This document shows, piece after piece, positions 36,405 to 44,472 of a DNA stretch of 64,000 nucleotides. Positions within the stretch are counted from its first letter, which is position 1. Every line of letters begins with the position of its first letter. The notes under the pieces were generated by a model. That model had not been told where the DNA came from, searched no databases, and worked only from the letters and a program-made list of their open reading frames with translations. Source of the DNA: Elusimicrobiota bacterium (GTDB lineage Bacteria; Elusimicrobiota; Elusimicrobia; UBA1565; UBA9628); the NCBI GenBank assembly GCA_028868375.1, contig JAGWUP010000006.1, forward strand, positions 62,001-126,000, in the 5' to 3' direction. The position numbers were made by a program, and so were the translations under genes.

Positions 36405-39062
36405 ATGGCTCGCAAGAGACCGAAGCCGGAAGCCTTCCTAACCGAGGCCCAGAAAGAGGAGGGCCGCGGCGCTCGCGGCCGCCTGAAAATATTCCTTGGC
36501 GCCGCCCCGGGTGTTGGCAAGACCTACGCCATGCTCCAGGCCGCGCGGATCAAGAAGGACGAGGGAATGGACGTGCTGGTCGGTGTCGCCGAGACCCACG
36601 GACGAAAGGAGACCCTGGCGCTCTTGGAAGGGCTGGAGGCCTTGCCTCGACGGGAGCTGGACCATAAGGGCATCAAACTAAGCGAGTTAGACATCGACGC
36701 GGCACTTAAGCGTCAGCCGGCGCTGATCCTAATCGACGAGCTGGCTCATACCAACGCGCCTGGAAGCCGGCATGCCAAGCGCTGGCAGGATGTAGCAGAG
36801 CTTTTGGAACGTGGGATCGAAGTTTACTCCACGCTTAACATCCAGCACCTCGAAAGCCTTAATGATGTCGTCGCGCAAATTACGGGCGTCACTGTCCGCG
36901 AGACAGTTCCCGACTCGGTCTTGGAAAAAGCCGATATCGAGCTCGTCGATCTTCCACCCGAGGAGTTGCTCGACCGGCTGCACGAAGGCAAGGTCTACGT
37001 TCCCGAGCAGGCAGCGCGGGCGATCGAGAACTTTTTCAAACTCGCGAACCTAACGGCATTGCGCGAGCTATCGCTTCGGGCCACCGCCGAAGGCGTCGGG
37101 GCCATCGTCGAGGAGCATCGGCGCCGACAGGCGCCCGAAGCCACTTGGCCGACCGCGGAGAGGCTTCTGGTCTGCGTCGGTCCCGGGCCCTATTCAGGCA
37201 AGCTCGTTCGCGCGACCAAACGCATGGCCAGCCGAATGCGAGCCGAGTGGATCGCCGTATTCGTGGAGTCGGATCGTCATCCGTGCTCCGAGCAAGCGCG
37301 CGCGACAGCCATCGACAACCTGCGCCTGGCCGAGCAGTTGGGCGCCGAGACATTGACGATCACATCGCGCGACATCGCCGAGGGAACGCTCGACCTCGCC
37401 CGCCAACGCAATGTCACGAAGATCGTGATCGGCAAGCAGGTTCGGCCTAGATGGATGGAGGTGTTCCGGCAGAGCATCGTCGATGAGGTCATTCGAAAGA
37501 GCGGAGACATCGACGTCTACGTCATCACCGGTGAAGCGGGGGCCGCCCCGCCCGCCTTGGAAAGCCCGCCCTCGCCAGAGGCACCCTGGAGCGAGTACAG
37601 CATCGCCGCGGCGGCCGTAGCCCTGGCGACGGCCGCCGGCTTCGTCATGTTCCCGTTCCTCGCGTTGACCAATCTCGTGATGGTCTACCTCCTCGCGACG
37701 CTCCTCGTCGCCTCGCGAGGCCATCGCGGCCCGGCGATCGCTTCGGCGATCATGGGCGTGCTGGCGTTCGACTACTTTTTCGTTCCGCCGCAGTTCACTT
37801 TCCAGGTTTCGGACACTCAGTATGTCCTTACCTTCCTAGTCATGTTCGCCGTTGCGGTCTTCATCACGCAATTGACCGTCCGCATCAGAGCCCAATCCGA
37901 GGCCGCTCGTCTGAGCGAGATGAGAACCGCCGCCATGCACGCCTTGAGCCGTCGGCTCGCCAGCACGCGTGGCGTGGACTCGATTCTTGAGATCGCCGTT
38001 CGGCACATGGCGCAAGTGTTCGACAGCGAAGTCATCGCCATGATCCCGGGCCAGAACGGCGGCTTGGCCGTCAGGTGCGCCTCTGGTGAGAAGCGCGAAC
38101 TGGACACCAAGGAGCACAGCGTGGCGCAGTGGGTCTTCGACCTCGGCCAGTCGGCCGGGCTCGGAACCCAGACGTTGCCGGTCGTCGACGCGCTTTACGC
38201 GCCTCTCATCGGCGGTGAAGGGACGGTCGGCGTGCTCCGCGTGCAGCCGCGTGTCCGCGAAAGGCTTCTGATCCCGGACCAGATGCTTCTGCTCGAGTCC
38301 TTCGCCCATCAAGTGGGCCTTGCTCTCGAAGTGGACAGGCTCCAGGACAGCGCGAAGCAGGCTCAGATGGACGCGGAGAAGGAACGCCTGCGCAGCTCGC
38401 TCTTGAGTTCAGTTTCCCACGACCTGAGGACTCCTCTAGCGGCCATCATCGGATCGGCCAGCAGCCTCCTCCAAGACGCCGGCTCGTTGACCACCGCGAA
38501 GACGCGTGAGCTTCTGGAGAACATACAATCCGAAGGCGAATGGCTAGCTCGGCTGGTCTCAAACCTCATCGAAACCACTCGCTTAGAGACGGGAACGGCG
38601 CATCTGCGCAGGGAACCGGGCTCCATCGAGGAGATCGTCGGCTCGGCCCTAGGCCGTCTGGAGAAGATTCTCGCAGGGCGGAAGGTATCGACCGACTTGC
38701 CTCCCGACCTTCCGCTTGTCCCGCTTGACGGCGTTTTAATCGAGCAGGTCGTTTTGAACTTGGTAGAAAACGCCGCGCGGCACACGCCCCCGGGAACGTC
38801 CCTGGACATCTCCGCGCGGGCGGGAAGGGGAGTGATTACCATTGAGATCGCGGACCGCGGGCCCGGAATCCCGGAGGATGAGCTGGAGCGCGTATTCGAA
38901 AAGTTTTACCATGCGAAATCCTCCAAGGGCGCCGGCCTCGGCTTGGCTATCTGCCGAGCCATTCTCGCCGCGCACGGCGGACGAATCTGGGCCGAGAACC
39001 GCAATGGTGGTGGATCGATCTTCCGCTTTTCACTTCCAATCGAGAAGCCCCATGGGACCTGA
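36405..39062 (+). CDS. kdpD: osmosensitive potassium-channel sensor histidine kinase
   Basis: Membrane histidine kinase of 885 residues, the full KdpD length. The N-terminal KdpD domain has a Walker-A-like GAAPGVGKTYAML (about residues 31-43) and DELAHTNAPGSRHAKRWQDV. A USP-like domain follows (about 245-375), then four membrane spans, a GAF-like region, and the kinase core with the phosphorylated H672 in SSVSHDLRTPLAAI. The core also has N, G1 and G2 boxes (NLVENAARHTPPG, DRGPGIPE, GAGLGLAICRAI). It senses low potassium and phosphorylates KdpE. Overlaps kdpE by 11 bases. Confidence 0.95.
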   Translation: MARKRPKPEAFLTEAQKEEGRGARGRLKIFLGAAPGVGKTYAMLQAARIKKDEGMDVLVGVAETHGRKETLALLEGLEALPRRELDHKGIKLSELDIDAALKRQPALILIDELAHTNAPGSRHAKRWQDVAELLERGIEVYSTLNIQHLESLNDVVAQITGVTVRETVPDSVLEKADIELVDLPPEELLDRLHEGKVYVPEQAARAIENFFKLANLTALRELSLRATAEGVGAIVEEHRRRQAPEATWPTAERLLVCVGPGPYSGKLVRATKRMASRMRAEWIAVFVESDRHPCSEQARATAIDNLRLAEQLGAETLTITSRDIAEGTLDLARQRNVTKIVIGKQVRPRWMEVFRQSIVDEVIRKSGDIDVYVITGEAGAAPPALESPPSPEAPWSEYSIAAAAVALATAAGFVMFPFLALTNLVMVYLLATLLVASRGHRGPAIASAIMGVLAFDYFFVPPQFTFQVSDTQYVLTFLVMFAVAVFITQLTVRIRAQSEAARLSEMRTAAMHALSRRLASTRGVDSILEIAVRHMAQVFDSEVIAMIPGQNGGLAVRCASGEKRELDTKEHSVAQWVFDLGQSAGLGTQTLPVVDALYAPLIGGEGTVGVLRVQPRVRERLLIPDQMLLLESFAHQVGLALEVDRLQDSAKQAQMDAEKERLRSSLLSSVSHDLRTPLAAIIGSASSLLQDAGSLTTAKTRELLENIQSEGEWLARLVSNLIETTRLETGTAHLRREPGSIEEIVGSALGRLEKILAGRKVSTDLPPDLPLVPLDGVLIEQVVLNLVENAARHTPPGTSLDISARAGRGVITIEIADRGPGIPEDELERVFEKFYHAKSSKGAGLGLAICRAILAAHGGRIWAENRNGGGSIFRFSLPIEKPHGT

Positions 39063-39756
39063 AAAGAAGGTCCTAGTCGTCGAGGACGAACTCGCGATCG
39101 TGCGCTTCCTGCGCACCTCTTTGCAGGAAAATGGGTTCGAGGTCCTCGAAGCCGGCACTGGCCGGATGGCGTTGGAACTGGCGGCAACCAAGAAACCAGA
39201 AGCCATCCTCTTGGATTTAGGTTTGCCGGATCGCGACGGCCTGGAAGTCCTTAGGCGCCTGCGCGAGTGGTCGTCGGCTCCGGTCATCATTCTTTCGGCG
39301 CGCGGGCAGGAGGGCGACAAGATCGCCGCCCTGGACGCGGGCGCCGACGATTATCTCACCAAGCCCTTCGGCGTGGCCGAATTGATGGCGCGCCTGCGCG
39401 TCGCTCTGCGTCACGCGGAGCGCACTGGGCGGAAGCAGGAGCCAATCTACGAACATGAAGGTCTCAAGGTGGACTTGACGATCCGCCGCGTGTCGTTGCG
39501 CAAGAAGGAAATCCATCTATCCCCGCTCCAGTATGAGCTTCTCGCCGTGCTCGTGCGCAACGCCGGCCGCGTCGTCAGCCACAAGCAACTCATCAAGGAA
39601 GTCTGGAAAGAAAGCGGCGACGCAACGCCGGAATCGGTGCGCATCTTCGTCCACCAGCTGCGCCACAAGATTGAGCCGGACCCGGTCCGGCCCAAGCACC
39701 TCAAGACCGAGCCGGGTGTGGGTTATCGGCTGGAAGCCGAAAGCGGGGACTATTAA
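39052..39756 (+). CDS. kdpE: kdp response regulator
   Basis: OmpR-family response regulator of 234 residues. The receiver domain has the acidic pair in VVEDELA, phospho-acceptor D55 in AILLDLGLPD, the conserved T/S in IILSARG and the lysine in YLTKPFG. The C-terminal winged-helix domain (LSPLQYELLAVLVRNAGRVVSHKQLIKEVW, VHQLRHKIEPDP, GVGYRL) binds DNA. It should activate the kdp promoter upstream of 30091 or 30612. ATG 39052 gives a canonical start; upstream codons in frame lie within kdpD. Confidence 0.94.
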   Translation: MGPEKKVLVVEDELAIVRFLRTSLQENGFEVLEAGTGRMALELAATKKPEAILLDLGLPDRDGLEVLRRLREWSSAPVIILSARGQEGDKIAALDAGADDYLTKPFGVAELMARLRVALRHAERTGRKQEPIYEHEGLKVDLTIRRVSLRKKEIHLSPLQYELLAVLVRNAGRVVSHKQLIKEVWKESGDATPESVRIFVHQLRHKIEPDPVRPKHLKTEPGVGYRLEAESGDY

Positions 39757-39775
39757 AAAGTAGAATAGGACCACA

Positions 39776-40519
39776 ATGGGTGGGCACACAACCAGCCCGG
39801 TCGAATTTCAGCGCCTCACCTTGATGACCTCGCGCCAAGTCCTGAATCACTTTGGCAAGACAAAGAGCGCGGGCCAGGACCCCGGCCGGGTCCTGGTTGA
39901 GGCCTCGGAGTTCGCCGAAATGCTGGCGGCGGTAGGAGGCTTCAAGCTCGGCCTCAAGGCGCTGCGGGCCTACAGCTCGCCCCGGCTCAAGCTCATGGAA
40001 CCGCCCGTGCAGAAGGACGGGAAGCCCTGCTACGTCTTCCCGGATCACTTCAATCGCTTGGGCATCATCCTAACCCTTCGCCAGGCCTACAACCTGCCCT
40101 TGGCCACCATCCGGGAGCTTCTCGATCACTTCCCGCCGGACCAGCACGAATTGATCGTCGAGCGCAAATTCGAGATCGGCGACCTGCTGGACTTGGCGAA
40201 GATGCTCAAGCACGGCTATCAGCTCAAGGATCTCTTCATGGCCAAGGGTTGCGACATTCTGCTTCAGGATCTCATGAGCTCAAGCCAAGCCGTCACGGCC
40301 GCGCTCGAGCCCGGCGACACCCTCCGCCGGCTCCAAGAGAAGCTGATCTTGGGCCGCCTGGACGAAATGAAAGCCTGGGTCAGCTCGGGGAAATGGCAGG
40401 AGTTTGTCCACCGCGAATCGGCGCAAGACCTCAAAGACTTGGCGGCCAAGCAACTCCTTCATAAGCGAGTCGTCGCGAAAGTTCTGGCCAAGAAAGCCCG
40501 CTCCCTGGACCGGGGATGA
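39776..40519 (+). CDS. MerR-like HTH protein of unknown role
   Basis: A 247-residue soluble protein. The middle segment FNRLGIILTLRQAYNLPLATIRELLDHFP (about residues 92-120) reads like the second half of a MerR-type winged helix. The C-terminal half is helical and charged (DLLDLAKMLKHGYQLKDLFM, RLQEKLILGRLDEMKAWV), perhaps a dimerisation or effector domain. The usual N-terminal MerR helix is not obvious. It starts 19 bases after kdpE with an AGGA upstream, and could be co-transcribed with kdpDE. Function unknown. Confidence 0.5.
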   Translation: MGGHTTSPVEFQRLTLMTSRQVLNHFGKTKSAGQDPGRVLVEASEFAEMLAAVGGFKLGLKALRAYSSPRLKLMEPPVQKDGKPCYVFPDHFNRLGIILTLRQAYNLPLATIRELLDHFPPDQHELIVERKFEIGDLLDLAKMLKHGYQLKDLFMAKGCDILLQDLMSSSQAVTAALEPGDTLRRLQEKLILGRLDEMKAWVSSGKWQEFVHRESAQDLKDLAAKQLLHKRVVAKVLAKKARSLDRG

Positions 40520-40550
40520 CCCGATTTTGAGTTCAGGGGGCAGCCAGGCA

Positions 40551-40742
40551 TCGTTTCTGCTGCCGTTTCTGGCGTTGCAGAAACGAAGCGAGAGCGGCCG
40601 TTTCTTGAAAAAGAGTTATTTTCACGGCGTTTCGTCGCCCGCCTCCTTGGCGCTTGAGGCGCCAAGTCCTCCTGACCACACCCCCACAACCACCATAAAA
40701 ATGGTGGTTTAGCATGGGGCTGTGGTCAGGAGGTCGGCGGGC
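40551..40742 (+). repeat. palindromic element, copy A
   Basis: Nested inverted repeats. A 10-bp hairpin (40551-40560/40577-40586) comes first, then the sequence TTGAAAAA, then a branched structure closed by GCCCGCC/GGCGGGC (40637-40643/40736-40742). Inside it are an 8-bp hairpin (40646-40653/40659-40666) and a 13-bp stem CCTCCTGACCACA (40668-40680/40721-40733). The long stem carries an inner 9-bp hairpin (40688-40696/40701-40709). Copy B at 46458-46682 shares the outer and long stems but has different hairpin sequences. The long stem includes AGGAGG (40728-40733). Confidence 0.85.
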
Positions 40743-40962
40743 TGAAGCAGGAACAATAGACAGACTTTTGACGGTAGATGAGGTGGCTGGTTGGCTGCAA
40801 GTCAAGCCAAGAACCATCTATCAATGGGTCCATGAAAACTATATTCCGGTCATCAAGTTAGGAGTTTTGGTCCGATTCGATCAGGCCAGCATCGTGACTT
40901 GGCTCAAGAAGAGGGAGGCTCCCGGAAGGGCAGTGAAGCGTCTGGAAGTGAACGTTGACTGA
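40714..40962 (+). CDS. excisionase-type helix-turn-helix protein
   Basis: An 82-residue frame. Residues from about 15 to 70 (DRLLTVDEVAGWLQVKPRTI, then YQWVHENYIPVIKLGVLVRF, then DQASIVTWLKKRE) are a complete HTH_17 domain, used by excisionases and other recombination-directionality or regulatory proteins. The domain is the usual complete length. The only ATG (40714) lies inside copy A of the palindromic element. Relatives usually begin at M-D-R-L-L, where this gene has ATA (40756) or TTG (40768). So the true start may be non-standard. Confidence 0.7.
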   Translation: MGLWSGGRRAEAGTIDRLLTVDEVAGWLQVKPRTIYQWVHENYIPVIKLGVLVRFDQASIVTWLKKREAPGRAVKRLEVNVD

Positions 40963-41001
40963 GGACGGATGAAGCGAATTTGCGTCGGGGGGGAGAAAGA
41001 A

Positions 41002-41340
41002 ATGAAGAAACTGTTCCTTATCGCTGTTGCGCCGGTCGCTTTGTCGGGTTGCATCACGCTCGGGCATCCGTTCTCCGTAGGCCATATCCCGAGCATCCAG
41101 ATCAGCAAGACCACCCAGGACCAGCTGGTTTCGATGTTTGGCCAGCCCTACCGGCGAGGCATCGAGGACGGTGACGCCACGGCTACTTGGCTGAACTATC
41201 ATGTCAGCGCCTTCGGCAGCGAGCGCACGCGCGACCTCTACGTGCGCTTCAATCCCAATGCTACCGTAAAGTCCTACTCGTTCAATTCGACGATCCCAGA
41301 GGATCAGACCGCCATCGAGAGGGCGCGCGCCGCGCAATGA
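41002..41340 (+). CDS. small lipoprotein, SmpA/OmlA-like
   Basis: A 112-residue lipoprotein. Signal peptide MKKLFLIAVAPVALSGC has a lipobox (ALSGC), with Cys17 as the predicted lipidated residue. The mature part, with TTQDQLVSMFGQPYRRGIEDGDATATWLNY, resembles the SmpA/OmlA (BamE-like) fold, in which a short helix is followed by a GxPxxxG turn. I chose ATG 41002, which has a GGGGGAGAAAG purine run before it, rather than the ATG at 40969. Confidence 0.7.
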   Translation: MKKLFLIAVAPVALSGCITLGHPFSVGHIPSIQISKTTQDQLVSMFGQPYRRGIEDGDATATWLNYHVSAFGSERTRDLYVRFNPNATVKSYSFNSTIPEDQTAIERARAAQ

Positions 41341-41503
41341 CAGCGTCCTCGGAGGGCGTCTCGTTTGGTTGGACCCGGCGGCTACGGGAACCGGATGTCC
41401 CAGCAAGACATGCTCGTCGGACTTAATGATTGCAACCGGCACGGCACCAAATCGGGCACGGACGACTTTAGACGCTTCGCGATCGGATAAGGACATCCCC
41501 CGC

Positions 41504-41787
41504 GGCGACACGGTCAAGGCGGAGGGGAACTATGCCGCGGCCAAGGCCCTCATCGACAAATACGGGATCCATTTCGACGCGCCTTGCGAACGAGGTGGTC
41601 GCGCGCTAGAAGAAGCTCGATCTGCCGACCTGCTGGGGCGGGGATTAACCGGAAGTTTATCGCGTGGACGAGCCCATCTAACGGGATCAAGGGCGTCTCG
41701 ACCTCCTATCCGCGCAACGCGCAGGGCCAGTACCTGAGCTACGCGGCGAGGTGCGATTTCGGGCTTCGCCAGCTTCCGGGCGGTTAA
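41504..41787 (+). pseudogene. decayed 3' end of an enzyme gene, possibly M49-type peptidase
   Basis: Reading across three frames gives protein-like pieces. They are GDTVKAEGNYAAAKALIDKY and GIHFDAP (41504-41584), then LANEVVAR-stop-KKLDLPTCWGGD, then NGIKGVSTSYPRNAQGQYLS up to the stop at 41785-41787. At least two frameshifts and one or more stops separate them. The order recalls the C-terminal part of dipeptidyl-peptidase-III-like (M49) proteins, a weak recognition. Upstream (41341-41503) I see no intact gene. Confidence 0.35.
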
Positions 41788-42320
41788 GGAACGGCGGCCA
41801 GCGTCTCTGCGCGGCGGTTGCGTCGCCAGCAGGAAGACGTCATCTCCTGGCAGAGAAGCCTTTCCTTGCCGTAGCTGATCGTGGCGATCTTGCCGCCATC
41901 GGAGCCGAGCGCGATCAAGTAGTCGCGGACGGCCTTGGCGCGGCGCTGCCCCAGCGCCAGGTTGTATTCGACGGTGCCGCGCTGGTCGCAGTGGCCAGCC
42001 ACCTGGAGCGTCGCCGAGGGGTGGCTGGCGATCCATTTGGCGTTTCGGCGCAAGATGGATCGCGCTTGGGCGTTCAGGTAGTCGCTGTCGTAGGCGAAAT
42101 GGACGGTTCGGAGTTCGGGAATGGCGCGGAGAGTGGCCGCGCGCACGCTCGCCTCCACCGCTTGCGCTCCCGGGGTGGGAGCGCTGGCGGACGCCGCGCT
42201 GGAGCCGCTTGCTTGGTGGACAGGAGCGTGCGCGCAGCCCGAGGCCAGTCCCAAGATCAGCAGCGGCAGCATGGCAGCCATCACGACTTCGTTGAGCTGA
42301 GCTTTGATCGCCGCGATCAT
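41784..42320 (-). CDS. Pal-like OmpA-domain lipoprotein
   Basis: A 178-residue protein with a lipoprotein signal (MLPLLILGLASGC), a short Ala/Ser/Pro linker and an OmpA/Pal peptidoglycan-binding domain. The domain motif TVHFAYDSDYLNAQARSIL is followed by VAGHCDQRGTVEYNLALGQRRAKAVRDYL and TISYGKERLLC. It would tie the outer membrane to peptidoglycan. No Tol genes are near, so it is probably accessory. ATG 42320 follows the upstream gene's stop directly; 42281 is an alternative start. Confidence 0.85.
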   Translation of the reverse strand: MIAAIKAQLNEVVMAAMLPLLILGLASGCAHAPVHQASGSSAASASAPTPGAQAVEASVRAATLRAIPELRTVHFAYDSDYLNAQARSILRRNAKWIASHPSATLQVAGHCDQRGTVEYNLALGQRRAKAVRDYLIALGSDGGKIATISYGKERLLCQEMTSSCWRRNRRAETLAAVP

Positions 42321-42324
42321 CGAT

Positions 42325-42807
42325 TTAGCGAGCCTTGGCGACCACGTTATGCCGGTGCATTGGTAGCACGCGGACATGGATGCTCCGGGCGGCATCGCCC
42401 GACGCGCGGACGATCACGGAATCGCCCAGCTTGACCCCGGCAAGGGAGATCGCCTTGTCCGCGCCGCCTTCAGTGACGCTGGTCCGCGTGGAGACGCTCA
42501 AAGAATGGATGCGCCCGTGCTTGTTCTTAATCGTTAGGCGTCCAGTTCGCGCGTCCAGCGACACGACGATGCCCCAAAGAGCGCGCGTCGACTGCGCCGT
42601 GGTGCCTCTCGTCCGGGGCGTCCGGCTGCGCGCGATTTTCTTCACGGGCGTGGGCGCCGTGACGGCATCGGCCGGCGTTGCGGTCGTCGAAGCGGGGGCG
42701 GAGGCGGACGCCGATGCTGGCGCGGCTTGGCGAAACGCGCAAGCGGCCAGCGCGAGGGACGTTGCGGCGGGCAGGGCAATGCTGAGGATTCGATCTCGTT
42801 GAAGCAT
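42325..42807 (-). CDS. lipoprotein with a DUF5666-like domain
   Basis: A 160-residue protein. Signal peptide with lipobox LALAAC (Cys23) is followed by a low-complexity Ala/Ser/Thr/Pro linker (about residues 28-70). A small beta domain then reads ALWGIVVSLDARTGRLTIKN and, further on, LAGVKLGDSVIVRASGDA, the pattern of DUF5666-type domains. Function unknown. It precedes the Pal-like gene by four bases on the same strand. A GGAGG sits 13 bases before the ATG, rather far. Confidence 0.6.
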   Translation of the reverse strand: MLQRDRILSIALPAATSLALAACAFRQAAPASASASAPASTTATPADAVTAPTPVKKIARSRTPRTRGTTAQSTRALWGIVVSLDARTGRLTIKNKHGRIHSLSVSTRTSVTEGGADKAISLAGVKLGDSVIVRASGDAARSIHVRVLPMHRHNVVAKAR

Positions 42808-42975
42808 AAGATGCTTTTAACCTCCGTTCCTGATTTATGATTCTAGCTTCTCTACTTCTCCGGCATCCTTTAGATAATTTAAAATAGGCGCATTCATAAT
42901 TTATATGGTCTGCAGCGTTGTGGCTATGGACATGTCGTGCGCGCGCGGCGCCGGACAAGACGCCCTAAGGGATAG

Positions 42976-43884
42976 ATGATCCCTCTAAATTATCACCACC
43001 TTTATTATTTCTGGACCGTCGGGAAAGCCGGCAGCATAGGGGCGGCGGCGGAGCGGCTTTATCTTTCCCAGCCGGCGCTGAGCAGCCAGTTGAAGGCCTT
43101 CGAGCGATCCTGCAGGACGAGTCTGCTTGAGCGCGGTCCGCATGGGGTCACGCTGACCGCCCACGGGCGCGTCGTCTTCGAACGGTGCGAGAGGATCTTC
43201 GCCGAAGGAGAGGAACTGACGGCGCTGATCAAGGCCGGGTTTCGGGTGCCGGCTTTGCTGCGCGTTGGCGTCTGTCAGATGGTATCGCCGGAGGCGGTGT
43301 TGAGCGGGCTCGACTACGCAAGCCGCGCCGAGCGAGGCTGCGGCGTGACGGTCTTCAGCGGCGAGACCGATGCGTTGCTGGCGAAATTGAAGCGAGGCGC
43401 GCTGGATTTGGTGGTCGCCGACCAGGATTGCTCCGCTTCGCTCGGCAGGGGCTACCGTTGCCGCTTGGTCGGCCGCCTGGCGGTTGGTTTCGTCGCCAAC
43501 AAGTCGGCCAAGCGCCGGGTGCGTCGCTTCCCGGGCGATCTGGCCAAGCTCGGCTTGTTGGTGCGGCCGGAGCATAATGCCGTGCGTAAGCAGGTCGATC
43601 AGTATTTGGCCCGCAATGGCCTGCGTTGCCCGGTCGTGGCCGACAGCGACGAAGTCGACATGCTCCGCCGCCTGGCCATCAAGGGGCGCGGCGTCGCGGC
43701 GCTCAGCGAGTACGGCGTGGCCGCCGATCTGCGCGCCGGTCGATTGGTGAAGCTGCATTCCCGTCGTTTGGGGATCGAGGAGCAGGTTTGGTTTCTGTGC
43801 GCGACCCGTCCGCGCGCCAATCCGGCGGTTCGCCGCGCTTTGGAGGCGTTGATGACCAGCTTCGCCCTCGGGAGTTTCCGCTAA
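42976..43884 (+). CDS. LysR-type regulator, NhaR-like
   Basis: A 302-residue LysR-family protein. The N-terminal winged helix starts NYHHLYYFWTVGKAGSIGAA and continues AAERLYLSQPALSSQLKAFE, followed by an effector domain. The NYHHLYYFW opening is typical of NhaR, which activates a sodium/proton antiporter gene in response to sodium. An ion permease of the ArsB/NhaD type lies 0.6 kb downstream on the same strand, which supports a sodium-related role. The ligand is inferred only. Confidence 0.8.
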   Translation: MIPLNYHHLYYFWTVGKAGSIGAAAERLYLSQPALSSQLKAFERSCRTSLLERGPHGVTLTAHGRVVFERCERIFAEGEELTALIKAGFRVPALLRVGVCQMVSPEAVLSGLDYASRAERGCGVTVFSGETDALLAKLKRGALDLVVADQDCSASLGRGYRCRLVGRLAVGFVANKSAKRRVRRFPGDLAKLGLLVRPEHNAVRKQVDQYLARNGLRCPVVADSDEVDMLRRLAIKGRGVAALSEYGVAADLRAGRLVKLHSRRLGIEEQVWFLCATRPRANPAVRRALEALMTSFALGSFR

Positions 43885-44072
43885 AAAGAAGGAGTGGCCC
43901 TGCGGGCCGCCTCAGGTCAGAAGCGGAAGCCCGGCCATCATAAGGATTCCCCATCGCGCCTCGGCGATCAACTCGGGCAAACCATTGTGGCCTCCCGTTT
44001 CCTATTGAATATGCTATAGGTGCAGGGAAGATTAGGGGGAACGGTCGACAGGCCGTCCTCTTAACGACTAAT

Positions 44073-44087
44073 CCGTTCTCTGAACGG
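44073..44087 (+). promoter_or_regulatory. small hairpin upstream of the cysteine-motif gene
   Basis: CCGTTC/GAACGG arms (44073-44078, 44082-44087) with loop TCT. It is the only clear structure in the 233-base gap 43885-44117 besides a GGCCC/GGGCC hairpin just after the LysR stop. No gene is seen in the gap. Confidence 0.3.
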
Positions 44088-44117
44088 AGACATGCGCAAG
44101 GGAGAGGTGACACTAGA

Positions 44118-44333
44118 ATGGAGGAAGTTCTGTACAAGTGCACCGTAGACAAGTCGCATCCGCTGGTAAGGCAGGATGACGCGGACTCCGCGCCGTTATG
44201 CTGCGGGGAACCGATGGTTCCGGATCGATTCCAAGCTGTAGCCGCCACTGCCGTACAGGCGCAACCCGCGACCAAGGCGCCTGTGACGCCGAAGTCCGCA
44301 CAAAGGGCGCCGAGAAAGTCTAAGAAGAGATAA
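44118..44333 (+). CDS. small cysteine-motif protein
   Basis: A 71-residue protein. The first 35 residues contain YKCTVDKSHPLVRQDDADSA and then PLCCGEPM, three cysteines and a histidine that could form a zinc or iron site like a truncated rubredoxin/desulforedoxin knuckle. The C-terminal half is Ala/Pro/Lys-rich and basic. Function unknown. A good Shine-Dalgarno (GGGAGAGGTGA) and a terminator right after it suggest a single-gene transcript. Confidence 0.55.
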   Translation: MEEVLYKCTVDKSHPLVRQDDADSAPLCCGEPMVPDRFQAVAATAVQAQPATKAPVTPKSAQRAPRKSKKR

Positions 44334-44357
44334 GCCGAACGCAATCCAGATGAGCGG

Positions 44358-44395
44358 CCGGGCCGGGGCTTAAGGCCTCGGCCCGGTCATTTTTT
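44358..44395 (+). terminator. intrinsic terminator
   Basis: Twelve-bp stem CCGGGCCGGGGC/GCCTCGGCCCGG (44358-44369, 44375-44386) with one G-T pair and a five-base loop, then TCATTTTTT. The best intrinsic terminator in the window; it ends the transcript of the small cysteine-motif gene. Confidence 0.85.
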
Positions 44396-44472
44396 GGCCG
44401 GGGCGTGCGCCCGGACTTCGTAGGCATCTGCGCCCTCCAAGATCGGCCCAGGCGCTTTTGTATGATCGGCGC

